The notes under the pieces are model-generated. The model searched no databases. It worked only from the letters and a program-made list of their open reading frames with translations, and had not been told where the DNA came from. The translations under genes were made by a program, and so were the position numbers. Of a stretch of 51,165 nucleotides of DNA, positions 34,977-43,397 are shown piece by piece. Position 1 is the stretch's first letter. Each line of letters starts with the position of its first letter. Origin of the DNA: RGIG2707 sp045600065 (GTDB lineage: Bacteria > Bacillota > Clostridia > Peptostreptococcales > Anaerovoracaceae); NCBI GenBank assembly GCA_045600065.1, contig JAZRXE010000069.1, forward strand, positions 1-51,165, read 5' to 3'.

Positions 34977-35165
34977 AGGTCTTGTCTTTCTCCTTAACAT
35001 CTGAAATCCGCTTGTTCAAAAAGCCGGACTGTTTAAGCTCTTACTCGCTCTTACTTCAGTGTCTGGCACAAATTGTCACGGCAATCAGCCATATTCCGAA
35101 GATAACAGATACCGTATCTATAGCTGCTCAAAAATACCCTTTTGATTTATCCAATCCGTCAAGAC

Positions 35166-35756
35166 CTAAACCCCGTATGTCCTGACAAAATGCTCTGCAT
35201 ACGCCCTGATCGTTTCGAGGACCTCTTTTTCTTTATCCGGCTCCCGGTCACAAAGCTGGATAAGAGCTGAGACCGGAGATGTATAGGCAAGGGCAAGCAT
35301 CTGCGGATCGTCAGCTTTCAGGCTTCCGTTCTCCATCATCCCCTTAAACACTTCAGTAAACATCGCGGCAAGCCCTGTCAGAAAATGCTTTGATGCAAGG
35401 TCTCTGATACGCTCGTCTCTGAACTGTTCCATCAGTAGTATCCTGCGTATCTTAATGATCCTCGGGTTGTGGATGGTAAAATCCACCATATGCATAGTAA
35501 GGCTCACCAGCTCCGAACCGGATCGCGGCAGCTCAGGCGGATTGGTTTCAGATCCGAACCTTTCGCCGTAGTAGCTCTCCATTGCGTCTATGACTGTGTT
35601 CCAGAGCGCCTCCTTGCCTGAAAAATGACGATAGATCGCGGATTTTACTATACCTACTGATACTGCAATATCCAAAAGGTTAGTCCCCTCATAACCCTTC
35701 TGCGCAAAGCTTGTCAGCGCGGCATCCAGTATTCTTTCTCCGGTATCGCTTGCCAT
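35166..35756 (-). CDS. TetR/AcrR-family transcriptional regulator
   Basis: A 196-residue repressor-type protein. The N-terminal DNA-binding domain is typical (ERILDAALTSFAQKGYEGT, then GIVKSAIYRHFSGKEALW). The rest is the helical ligand-binding and dimer domain. The start at 35756 is set by GGAGG five bases upstream. The promoter lies between the arms of a perfect 16-bp inverted repeat (35777-35821), so autorepression is likely. The next genes on this strand are the GNAT-phosphatidyltransferase-GNAT set, about 190 bases away, which could be targets. Confidence 0.9.
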   Translation of the reverse strand: MASDTGERILDAALTSFAQKGYEGTNLLDIAVSVGIVKSAIYRHFSGKEALWNTVIDAMESYYGERFGSETNPPELPRSGSELVSLTMHMVDFTIHNPRIIKIRRILLMEQFRDERIRDLASKHFLTGLAAMFTEVFKGMMENGSLKADDPQMLALAYTSPVSALIQLCDREPDKEKEVLETIRAYAEHFVRTYGV

Positions 35757-35776
35757 TTCATCCTCCAATACAAAAA

Positions 35777-35828
35777 GTGACTCAAAGTTCACATCCGGTA
35801 TTATAGTGAACTTTGAGTCACACGTCAA
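35777..35828 (-). promoter_or_regulatory. TetR-family operator and promoter
   Basis: A perfect 16-bp inverted repeat, GTGACTCAAAGTTCAC (35777-35792) and GTGAACTTTGAGTCAC (35806-35821), is separated by 13 bases. On the minus strand the promoter is TTGACG (35823-35828), 17 bases, TATAAT (35800-35805): one arm fills the spacer and the other covers the start of transcription. Binding there would block RNA polymerase. Confidence 0.8.
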
Positions 35829-35877
35829 GCTCAAAAAAGAAGCTGTTTTGGATCAACGGATCGCGGTCGTTTATCTG

Positions 35878-36912
35878 CTATTTGCTTCCGGCGCCGCAGA
35901 CGGGTTCACCGGTTCTGATATCTATCCTGAAGCTTCCGCCGCCGATATTGTCCTCGATGATCACGACACCATCACGGCTGTCAAAGCTCATGTTCGCCAC
36001 TGTCACCGATTTCTCGGGTGCGCTTCTGAATATGGTATGCAGATAATCAGGCCCCCTGTAATCCAGCACCGACTTTACCTGATCCAGCCCGGGATCCCCG
36101 GTATCCACACAGGCAAGCAGCTCCCTTGCCTTATCGTACCTGAAGAATGTTGAATCCACTATCTCGCGGGTATACACCGCGGGCTTGGTGATAAAGTGAT
36201 TGGATCTGGAGAACCTGTCGGAAAGCTCCGTAACATATATGTCTTCGATATCCTTTTCTATATTCAGCGCCCTGCCACTTTTACTGTCGAGGATGTTGAA
36301 GCTGAACGGTGAAGCCACCCTCATAGCCGCTATGCGTTCAAGGCAGTCATCCACGCTCCTTGAATGGGTAAGGCTGCGGGCAAGTATAAAACGGCTGGGA
36401 TTATCCGTCCGTATCTCTCCGTCGGGGAATATAAAATTGCTTGAAAAAACCATGCCGTAGCTGTTGAAGCCGAATGAACAGCCTGTCAGCTTTTCGGCAT
36501 TTGTGTAGCCAACTACCCAGTGGTCAGTATATTGATATTTGATAAGGGCTGTATTCTCGTCGTTATAGCCCTCGTCATCCTCGTTGTGAGAAAACAGCAC
36601 GCTGCCATCCCTGCGCCTCAGCATTGCCGTGGTGCATCCGTCAATACGGCTGCATATTTCGGGGAAGAACAGCAGCAAGGCTGCATCGTAAGGTATGGCT
36701 GCACCCTGCGCCCTGCCCCGTATTTCCTCCAGCCCGGCGGGGAATACCTGCTTCAGCTTGTCCTCCATGGCCCTTACGGGGACCGAGTAAGCCGGATCTG
36801 ACATTTTGCGTATAAAGGGCTCTATAACATCCTGCAGCCAGGGGGCAAATTCCCTTCCCGCAAAAAAGCCCATGTCGTAATCACTGCCGCTTACAGTAAA
36901 AAATCTGATCAT
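35878..36912 (-). CDS. C45-family N-terminal nucleophile hydrolase (acyl-CoA:6-APA acyltransferase-like)
   Basis: A 344-residue protein of the C45 peptidase group. These enzymes mature by cutting themselves before a cysteine, which becomes the nucleophile of the beta subunit. The site is visible as DGCTTA, with Cys93, followed by LFSHNEDDEGY as in relatives. The final part has VTVANMSFDS and other strands typical of the fold. Known members cleave or form amides between acyl groups and amino acids or beta-lactam nuclei; the substrate here is unknown. The start at 36912 follows CAGGAG by 8 bases; a longer frame into the neighbouring gene is rejected. It lies 19 bases after the LOR/SDH gene. Confidence 0.82.
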   Translation of the reverse strand: MIRFFTVSGSDYDMGFFAGREFAPWLQDVIEPFIRKMSDPAYSVPVRAMEDKLKQVFPAGLEEIRGRAQGAAIPYDAALLLFFPEICSRIDGCTTAMLRRRDGSVLFSHNEDDEGYNDENTALIKYQYTDHWVVGYTNAEKLTGCSFGFNSYGMVFSSNFIFPDGEIRTDNPSRFILARSLTHSRSVDDCLERIAAMRVASPFSFNILDSKSGRALNIEKDIEDIYVTELSDRFSRSNHFITKPAVYTREIVDSTFFRYDKARELLACVDTGDPGLDQVKSVLDYRGPDYLHTIFRSAPEKSVTVANMSFDSRDGVVIIEDNIGGGSFRIDIRTGEPVCGAGSK

Positions 36913-36931
36913 GCTCAAAGCTCCTGTTTCT

Positions 36932-38023
36932 TTATTCAAGGCCCAGACCCGTTGCCAGAGTCTCAAGGAAATCCTGGGCATTGGTGACTATGCCCGTGGC
37001 ACTGAGGCTGCCTCTGTCTGACAGCTTGTTGATTGCAAATTCATTGGCGTCAACCGTATAAATATACAACGGTCTGATCACTCCGTTGTGCACCCTGAAG
37101 CAGGGAGTCATATTGCCGGTCGCTATGGTATGGAGCATGGTTGCCATGCATATTACCGTAGTGGAGCTTCTGATGAGATCTCTCATCCTGTCCTGGCTTT
37201 CGTAAACATCGGCAGTAACCTCGGGCAGAGGTCCGTCATCGCGTATGGAGCCTGCCAGAACAAAGGGCACACGGTTTTTGACACAGCTGAATATTATTCC
37301 GTTGTCTATGCCGTATTTGTCTATAAACTGAGGAATGCTTCCGCAGCTCCTGACCTTGTTTATAACATCCATATGATTGTAATGGCCGTTGTGCACAAGC
37401 TCACCGGTGTAGATATCCTGACCCAGAGCAGTATGCATAAGCCCTCCCTCAAGATCGTGGGTTGCCAGGGCATTGCCTGCCATAAGCCCGTTTACATAGC
37501 CGTTCTCTATCAGGGCGCTGAAAGCCCTGCGGGCCCTGTCATCGAAGCTTACCACAGGTCCCGTGACCCAGAGAACATTGCCTCCGTGTTCCTTTTCATA
37601 CCTGAGCAGGCTGACGAGCCTGTCATAGTCTCTGGAAAAGCCGGTTTCCCTGCTCCTGCCCCGTCTGAAGGCAAAGGTATCGGAGCCGGATCCCTCGTCT
37701 CCGAAGGGACAGGAATTGACATAGATGCCCCGGCTGCCGTCTTCGCTTCGCCCTATGAGCACCATATCTCCTTTTTTAAGCTTTCTGAGCTCTTCGGCTA
37801 TGAGCCTGCCCTCTTTAAGCACGAGGCAGCAGTCCATACGGCTGTCCTCGGCCAGAAGCCATTCACCGCCGGTCTTTACATACTCCGGAAAAAGCGATGT
37901 GCTGTGAAAGTCTTCGGGAGCTATGCCGTCTGCCGGACAGCTTTCGAATAATGCGTCCGGCGCGCTGCACAGCTGAGCGCTGCCAAAATCCGGTGTTTTG
38001 TACTCGGGGATCTGAAATGTCAT
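36932..38023 (-). CDS. LOR/SDH-domain protein (TIGR00300; ornithine cyclodeaminase type)
   Basis: A 363-residue protein that matches the LOR/SDH family, which includes archaeal ornithine cyclodeaminases and the C-terminal half of cyanobacterial ArgZ/AgrE. Characteristic segments in order are LWVTGPVVSF, GLMAGNALATHDLEGG, GHYNHMDVINKVRSCGSI, VPFVLAGSIRDDGPLPEV, TMLHTIATGNM and LSDRGSLSATGIVT. The family binds NAD and turns ornithine into proline and ammonia in proven cases. No arginine dihydrolase domain is attached. The C45 hydrolase follows in the same direction. An ornithine or related amino-acid substrate is likely but not certain. Confidence 0.82.
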   Translation of the reverse strand: MTFQIPEYKTPDFGSAQLCSAPDALFESCPADGIAPEDFHSTSLFPEYVKTGGEWLLAEDSRMDCCLVLKEGRLIAEELRKLKKGDMVLIGRSEDGSRGIYVNSCPFGDEGSGSDTFAFRRGRSRETGFSRDYDRLVSLLRYEKEHGGNVLWVTGPVVSFDDRARRAFSALIENGYVNGLMAGNALATHDLEGGLMHTALGQDIYTGELVHNGHYNHMDVINKVRSCGSIPQFIDKYGIDNGIIFSCVKNRVPFVLAGSIRDDGPLPEVTADVYESQDRMRDLIRSSTTVICMATMLHTIATGNMTPCFRVHNGVIRPLYIYTVDANEFAINKLSDRGSLSATGIVTNAQDFLETLATGLGLE

Positions 38024-38087
38024 TTTATCACCTGAATGAACTTAATTATAATAGGAAAAACTTGCTGTCTGCCGTCAGATCTGCGTA

Positions 38088-38696
38088 TCACAGCTGACAA
38101 GCAATGGTCTGCAGACTGATCTCTATACCTCTTGCTATGGTCTCCAGAGGCATAGAGGGAGTGCCCTCAGGCTTGTCCTGAGTCTGCTCCGGAATAAAGG
38201 GCACATGCATAAATCCTCCGGCCATGCCCGGAAACTCGTTGGCAATAAGATGAAGCAGTCCGTACATAAGGTGATTGCATACAAAGGTGCCTGCGCTGTC
38301 GGATACCTTTGCCGGTATGCCCTGAGCCTCCATGGCTGCAGTCATGGCCTTTATGGGCAGCCTGCTGAAATATGCCGCCGGGCCGTCCGCGACTATGGGC
38401 TCGTCGCAGGGCCGAAAGCCTCCGTTATCCGCAATGCGGGCATCGTTTACATTGATTGCCACACGCTCGGGAGTCATGGCGTTTCTGCCCCCTGCCTGAC
38501 CTATGCAAAGCACGGCATCGGGCTTAATTTCTCTTACTGCCCGGCTCAGAGTATCTATGGAGACACCGAATCTGGTGGGTATCTCCAGCTTGACAAGCTC
38601 CACGCCCTCGGGAGCCTTTACAAGCTTTACCGCCTCAAGAGCCGGATTAATTTTCTCTCCGCCGAAGGGATCAAATCCGGTAAGTAAGATCTTCAT
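38088..38696 (-). CDS. pcp: Pyroglutamyl-peptidase I (pyrrolidone-carboxylate peptidase)
   Basis: A 202-residue cytoplasmic cysteine peptidase (family C15) that removes N-terminal pyroglutamate from peptides. The opening MKILLTGFDPFGGEKINPA is standard. The catalytic cysteine lies in SAGTFVCNHLMYGLLH, the glutamate near TPERVAINVNDARIADN, and the histidine in GFMHVPFIPEQ. AAAGGA lies 9 bases before the ATG. Gaps of about 60 bases separate it from both neighbours on the same strand. Confidence 0.95.
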   Translation of the reverse strand: MKILLTGFDPFGGEKINPALEAVKLVKAPEGVELVKLEIPTRFGVSIDTLSRAVREIKPDAVLCIGQAGGRNAMTPERVAINVNDARIADNGGFRPCDEPIVADGPAAYFSRLPIKAMTAAMEAQGIPAKVSDSAGTFVCNHLMYGLLHLIANEFPGMAGGFMHVPFIPEQTQDKPEGTPSMPLETIARGIEISLQTIACQL

Positions 38697-38755
38697 AATA
38701 CAAGTTCCTTTACATAAAATATAATATCGTTAATCACAGACAGGCAAGCTGAAAA

Positions 38756-40159
38756 TCACTTATGTCTATCCGTTATTGTATAACTGAACGAGCATTCTCC
38801 GCAGTCGCAGCCCTTTTTGTCCTTAAGCACTATCCTTACACGGATGCTTTGGCCCGCAAGGGATGGATCTGCCATGAAAATATTGTAAAACTCAAATACA
38901 GAGCCGCCTATACTCTCTTCATCGAAGCGCTCCAGACCCGGATATCTGATCTCGGAGATATCCGAAACCTCTCCCCGGAAGCTGTATTCCAGCAAGGCAG
39001 GACCGTTGCCCATAACATAGGTATTATCGGGCTTGAGCCGGAAATCCTCGGGGTCCATCTGTACGGGCTTTATGACTCCCATTACAGCAAAGCGGCATCC
39101 CGCGGGTATCTGCAGGTCCGAAACATCGGTCAGCGAGCATACGACTTCATGCTCATCCAGATCGAAAAAGCCTTCACGGGCCTTATCTGCGACTATATCA
39201 ACCCTGCATACCTGCAGGGTATCGGACCCGAATTCTATCTTGCGCCCCGCAAGCTCCCCGCAGGGAGTCTTGTGCAGCAGTGCTTCTCCGGTATCATAGT
39301 GATATGCCTTAAAGCGCCCGGGCTGTGCCAGAGCGCAGGTGCTCTGAAGATAGCCCAGCTCGGTCTCGTAGGAGGTGCTGCTGTCGTCTATAAGATATAC
39401 GAACATGTGCACTGTGCCGCTGGTGTATAACGCCAGATCGTTGGCCCTGTACATGGTCAGAAGCCCCATATGATACAGCCATTTGCCGGTGTAGCTCTCC
39501 AGATAGCCCGGTATGGTATCAGCCATGGCGGAAATATTCTTCTCCGCAGCCCATTGAAGCATGGCCCTCTTGTGGGCTGCCGGATTAAAGCGGCAGATGA
39601 GCTTGTCCGAAGTCTGCGCGATCTCTATGCTTTTGGCATCAGAGGCCAGCAGGAGACCCGCCGGGGTCCTGAGCTCCGCACGGACAGTGTAGCTGCCCTC
39701 CGGAAGCGCATCATAGGGCTCCCCGTCCGGGCTCACATAGAACATGCCGTCATCTGCGGCAAGACCGTGAGTCTTATCCGTAGCCGATACCAGCACTGCC
39801 TTAAAGCCCGAATCCGAATAAAAGGCCTTGATCGAAGCATCTCTGAGGCTTTCCTGCGGGTTGTCCTTATCTCTGACCATAAGCTCAGCAAAGCCGAAGC
39901 GTCTGAGCCCTGCCCTGCCCGGATCCTCGGCTTCCGGATATCCGGTAAGATCGTCCTTATAAAGCAAAAAATCCTCACTGTTCTTTTTTGAGCAGCAGGC
40001 CCTGCGCAATACCCGGCCCTGCTCATCTTCAAGGCTTACGGTCAGTATACCGTCCGAGGGCACATAGCCTTCGAAGCACCCCTCTGCCTTGATATGCCTT
40101 CCGGGAGCTATGACCCGCCCGGCGTCTGAGGGAACGGTGATCATCAGCGACAGGCTCAT
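38756..40159 (-). CDS. Unrecognised 467-residue protein
   Basis: I do not recognise this protein. It has no signal peptide or membrane segment. The first 200 residues and the last 170 look beta-rich, as in Ig-like or jelly-roll domains. The middle (about residues 205-265, with AAHKRAMLQWAAEK and SYTGKWLYHMGLL) is helical and contains several Trp and Tyr. The C-terminus carries a cysteine cluster, CDCGEC. Its ATG overlaps the TGA stop of the RluA-type gene (ATGA), so it is translationally coupled to that gene and to nadK upstream. Confidence 0.8.
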   Translation of the reverse strand: MSLSLMITVPSDAGRVIAPGRHIKAEGCFEGYVPSDGILTVSLEDEQGRVLRRACCSKKNSEDFLLYKDDLTGYPEAEDPGRAGLRRFGFAELMVRDKDNPQESLRDASIKAFYSDSGFKAVLVSATDKTHGLAADDGMFYVSPDGEPYDALPEGSYTVRAELRTPAGLLLASDAKSIEIAQTSDKLICRFNPAAHKRAMLQWAAEKNISAMADTIPGYLESYTGKWLYHMGLLTMYRANDLALYTSGTVHMFVYLIDDSSTSYETELGYLQSTCALAQPGRFKAYHYDTGEALLHKTPCGELAGRKIEFGSDTLQVCRVDIVADKAREGFFDLDEHEVVCSLTDVSDLQIPAGCRFAVMGVIKPVQMDPEDFRLKPDNTYVMGNGPALLEYSFRGEVSDISEIRYPGLERFDEESIGGSVFEFYNIFMADPSLAGQSIRVRIVLKDKKGCDCGECSFSYTITDRHK

Positions 40160-41103
40160 ATTATGCCTCCGCCGCGAAGGTATTCTATGGCCTCCGCCAT
40201 ATCCGCGGGAAGCTCAGAGCTGACCTTTACCGTGCCTTTGCCCCAGGGATGGGGAAATTCCAGGCTTACGGAGTGCAGAGCCTGTCTGGGCATACGCTGA
40301 GGAAGCTCCGAATAACCGTAAAGCCCGGCATAAAGCTCGTCTCCAAGCAGCGGATAGCCTATATGGCTCATATGCACCCTGATCTGATGAGTTCTGCCCG
40401 TATCCAGCTTCAGCTCCAGAAGGCTGTAGCCGTCGATCAGGCCTGTGCTTCCGTGCTCTGCAGGAAAGCGTTCAAGCACCTTATAGTGGGTCACCGAAGG
40501 ATATCCGGCTGCATCCACCCTGCGCCTTGCCACATGGTCGGGATCCTTCATAATGGGCAGATCCACAGTGCCGTCTGATTCCACTATGCCATGGACTATG
40601 GCAATGTAGCGCTTTATGATCTGATCCTTTTTCATCTGCTCGCTGAGCACATCCTGTGAATGAGGATCCTTTGCCACAATAACAAGGCCGGAGGTATCCC
40701 GGTCTATGCGATTCACAAAGCGTATCTTCCAGCTCTGACCGCTGTCTGCAATATATTTTGCCAGTCCGTTTGCCAGAGTCCCGGTCTGATAGTTTTTGGT
40801 GGGATGCACCACTATGCCGGGCTGCTTGTTTACTATCAGAAGATTGTCATCCTCGAAAACTATATCAAGGGGTATGTCCTGCGGCTCGAAATAGCTGCTT
40901 TCCTCTGGGTATACGGCCTTAAGCACCTCTCCCCGGCGTCCCTTGTCTCTCATCTGAACCGGCTTGCCGTCCAGAAAAAGCTGACCGTCGTACTTGATCT
41001 TTTTGACCAGACGTCCGGAAAAACCCATGCGCCGCCTCAGGATCTCCCGCATGCAGAGATCCTCGTCTTCAATTGTAAGTGTATAGATCGATTGTGCAGG
41101 CAT
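40156..41103 (-). CDS. RluA-family pseudouridine synthase
   Basis: A 315-residue enzyme that converts specific uridines to pseudouridine in rRNA or tRNA. An N-terminal S4-like region (MREILRRRMGFSGRLVKKIK) precedes the catalytic domain with the RluA motif VNRIDRDTSGLVIVA, whose aspartate is the catalytic one, and the late KLDTGRTHQIRVHMSHIG motif. It overlaps the nadK stop by one base and the next gene by four. Whether it modifies 23S rRNA (RluD/RluC site) or another RNA cannot be told. Confidence 0.92.
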   Translation of the reverse strand: MPAQSIYTLTIEDEDLCMREILRRRMGFSGRLVKKIKYDGQLFLDGKPVQMRDKGRRGEVLKAVYPEESSYFEPQDIPLDIVFEDDNLLIVNKQPGIVVHPTKNYQTGTLANGLAKYIADSGQSWKIRFVNRIDRDTSGLVIVAKDPHSQDVLSEQMKKDQIIKRYIAIVHGIVESDGTVDLPIMKDPDHVARRRVDAAGYPSVTHYKVLERFPAEHGSTGLIDGYSLLELKLDTGRTHQIRVHMSHIGYPLLGDELYAGLYGYSELPQRMPRQALHSVSLEFPHPWGKGTVKVSSELPADMAEAIEYLRGGGII

Positions 41104-41912
41104 CAGAAGAACTTTTCCTTTACTTTGGTCCAGAAATCGTAATCGGGCCTGCGTACTATCTGCACGGTCTGATCATCCAGCGCCACAACTACCCTTTCCA
41201 GCAGGCTGTGAGAATGCTCCAGGCCGTCGGCTATCACCAGGGCAGTATCGAGATTATCCTTCTCGGCGCTGATCACCACGCTCATGTCCGGAGGCAGTAC
41301 CACGCTGGATGTAAAGGATCTGTAGGAATTGGTATTCATGGGGGCTATGGGGCTGACAAGCAGCACCGCGACCCTGGGGTCTACTATGCTTCCTCCCACT
41401 GAATAATTATACGAGGTGCTTCCGGCGGGGCTGGATATCAGTATGCCGTCTCCGGAGAACTTCTCAATAAAGCTGGAGCCTATGGAAAGCTCCAGATGAA
41501 CCGTGCTGGATGCGTCTTTTCTGATCACGAAGTCGTTGATGCCCTTGTAGACCACGGGGCTCTGACCTGTGCAGTACACCGTAGCCTTCAGCAGCCTGTG
41601 GCGCTGAATGCTGAAGCTACCTTCCTTAAGGAGCCTGGCGAGCTCGTCCAGCTGGGTCTCCTCGAACTCCATGAAAAAGCCCAGATGGCCGGTGTTTACG
41701 CCTACTATAGGCAGCTGGGGAAAGCCCGTGCTGCGCAGAAATCTGAGCAGAGCACCGTCTCCGCCTATGCATACGGCCATATCGGTATCGTCTGAAAGCT
41801 GACTGCTTACCTCGAAGCCCTCGGCAAGGAGCTTGTCTCTGACCCAGCCCTCCACCTCTTTGGACAGAGGAGTCTCGTTTGTCCTGATATAAATGGATCT
41901 GATCTCTTTCAT
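41103..41912 (-). CDS. nadK: NAD kinase
   Basis: A 269-residue kinase that makes NADP from NAD. The GGDG motif occurs in CIGGDGALLRFLR, and the NAD-binding motif is SPAGSTSYNYSVGG. GGAGG lies close upstream of the ATG. It is the first gene of a leftward run of nadK, RluA-type gene and an unknown gene, and is transcribed divergently from murI. A small inverted repeat (41973-41989) lies between the two. Confidence 0.95.
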   Translation of the reverse strand: MKEIRSIYIRTNETPLSKEVEGWVRDKLLAEGFEVSSQLSDDTDMAVCIGGDGALLRFLRSTGFPQLPIVGVNTGHLGFFMEFEETQLDELARLLKEGSFSIQRHRLLKATVYCTGQSPVVYKGINDFVIRKDASSTVHLELSIGSSFIEKFSGDGILISSPAGSTSYNYSVGGSIVDPRVAVLLVSPIAPMNTNSYRSFTSSVVLPPDMSVVISAEKDNLDTALVIADGLEHSHSLLERVVVALDDQTVQIVRRPDYDFWTKVKEKFF

Positions 41913-41972
41913 CTGAGCCTCCGAATACTATTAATCAGTTTATATTACCATATTTTCAACTCAAAAAGAACA

Positions 41973-41989
41973 TACAGTTAAATACTGTA
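41973..41989. promoter_or_regulatory. Small inverted repeat between nadK and murI
   Basis: TACAGT and ACTGTA form a perfect 6-bp inverted repeat around a 5-base spacer, in the AT-rich gap between the divergent genes. It could be an operator; no regulator can be assigned. Confidence 0.3.
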
Positions 41990-42003
41990 CGCGGCATGGA
42001 TTA

Positions 42004-42033
42004 TTGGACATAATTCATATTTAGATATATAAT
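42004..42033 (+). promoter_or_regulatory. Promoter of the murI operon
   Basis: TTGGAC (42004-42009) and TATAAT (42028-42033) are separated by 18 bases, or 17 if TGGACA is taken as the -35 element. The start codon of murI follows 27 bases later with AAGGAGG. Confidence 0.7.
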
Positions 42034-42060
42034 GTATATAAGTTATACAAGGAGGAAACA

Positions 42061-42870
42061 ATGGATAACTGTGCCATCGGTATTTTTGATTCGGGAATAG
42101 GCGGGCTTACTACCGCAGCCCCCCTTCACAGACTGCTCCCCAACGAGAAGATACTTTACTTCGGAGATACTGCCAGAGCCCCATACGGCACAAGGCCCGA
42201 AGACCAGATCAGAAGATATGCCCTGCAGATCGCAGAGAATATGCATAAAAACAATGTAAAGCTTATGGGTATAGCCTGCAATACCATAACAGCCGCCGCT
42301 CTGGATGTGCTGCAGCAGAGCTACCCTCATATTAAGATCATGGGCATTATAGAGCCCACAGCGCGCAGAGCCGTGAAAAGCGCCGGCCCGGATACAAGGC
42401 TCGGCATAATAGCCACACAGGTGACCGTGGAAAACGGAGCCTATCTAAGAGCCATTCAGGCACTGGATCCGGACATACCCGTGTTCCAGCATCCGTGCTC
42501 GGAATTTGTACCCATGGTGGAACAGGGCCTTGCAGACAGCCCTCAGATGGACGAAGAAATACATAAGGTACTGGACGGCTTCATGAAGGAATACTCCGTC
42601 AACACCCTGGTCCTGGGCTGCACCCATTTTCCGCTGATCGCAGAAAACCTGCAGCGCATTTATCCGGGCGTAAGGCTTATCAATTCAGCAGAGATACTGG
42701 CAGAGGAAATCCGCAGCTATCTCAGTGAAAACGATATGCTGGCAGACGAAAACGCAGGTATTAGCACCTTCTGCGCCTCGGAAATGACAGACAGCTTCAT
42801 AGACATGGTCAGCATGATAGCCGAAGACAGCTTCAACCTGGGATGCTGGAGGTTCCCCGAAGAACAATGA
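42061..42870 (+). CDS. murI: Glutamate racemase
   Basis: A 269-residue enzyme that makes D-glutamate for peptidoglycan. The two catalytic cysteines are in ACNTITA and LGCTHFPLI, and the opening IFDSGIGGLTT with YFGDTARAPYG is standard. AAGGAGG lies 6 bases before the ATG. The TGA stop overlaps the ATG of the next gene. With murE further downstream, this operon supplies cell-wall precursors. Confidence 0.96.
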   Translation: MDNCAIGIFDSGIGGLTTAAPLHRLLPNEKILYFGDTARAPYGTRPEDQIRRYALQIAENMHKNNVKLMGIACNTITAAALDVLQQSYPHIKIMGIIEPTARRAVKSAGPDTRLGIIATQVTVENGAYLRAIQALDPDIPVFQHPCSEFVPMVEQGLADSPQMDEEIHKVLDGFMKEYSVNTLVLGCTHFPLIAENLQRIYPGVRLINSAEILAEEIRSYLSENDMLADENAGISTFCASEMTDSFIDMVSMIAEDSFNLGCWRFPEEQ

Positions 42871-43379
42871 CAGACGAAGAACTTTACAGACTTCTGGAAA
42901 TAGAAAGCCCCGCAGACATGGAATACTTCGAGCAGCTGGCAGAGCTGCTGGAGACCGACAGCTATATCGAGGAGCATCAGTTTCAGGACGTGCTCTCGGA
43001 GATCCGGGCAGAAGATCTGGGAGAGATAATAGAAAACTATTTCGAAGAAATGACTGGCGCACTGCCCGACGATATGCAGGATCTGTTCATGGAGCTGGAT
43101 GCCCTGGAGAACGCCCTGCTTCTTATGGCAGCGGACATGGACAGGGAAAACATACGCTACAGGCTCGTCAGCGAGCTTTACAGATTCCATGAATGGTACT
43201 GCACTCCGGACAAGGTATCGGTCAACGGCAGCGGCTGCAGCGTCAGAGACGCCATAGCCGCACTCAGAGCAGACCGCATCGGAGCCGAAGACAATTACTA
43301 TGAGCTTTCGGGAGCCCTGGACTACGAGCTTCCTGAAATGTCTATGGGAATAGGCTCTTTTGAAAACCGCGAACAATAA
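42867..43379 (+). CDS. Acidic protein of unknown function between murI and a DUF975 gene
   Basis: A 170-residue, highly acidic, mostly helical protein with no signal peptide, membrane segment or recognised domain. The start at 42867 overlaps the murI stop (ATGA), and GGAGG lies about 12 bases upstream. The middle has IENYFEEMTGALPDDMQDLFMEL, an amphipathic acidic stretch, quoted here only to orient the reader. It is likely co-transcribed with murI and the membrane protein that follows 18 bases later. No function can be given. Confidence 0.75.
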   Translation: MTDEELYRLLEIESPADMEYFEQLAELLETDSYIEEHQFQDVLSEIRAEDLGEIIENYFEEMTGALPDDMQDLFMELDALENALLLMAADMDRENIRYRLVSELYRFHEWYCTPDKVSVNGSGCSVRDAIAALRADRIGAEDNYYELSGALDYELPEMSMGIGSFENREQ

Positions 43380-43397
43380 AGATTTACAGGAGATAAA

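Noticed and set aside
35051..35080. AGTGTCTGGCAC motif as a second dispersed repeat family
   Set aside because: Similar motifs occur as repeats in other Clostridia, but only one copy was noticed here. The 190-base gap holds no other clear structure.
36913..36981. N-terminal extension of the C45 hydrolase
   Set aside because: It would overlap the end of the LOR/SDH gene; CAGGAG places the start at 36912, matching the family N-terminus.
41973..41989. Small inverted repeat as a proven nadK/murI operator
   Set aside because: Six-base arms in AT-rich DNA can occur by chance, so it is listed only as a weak candidate.
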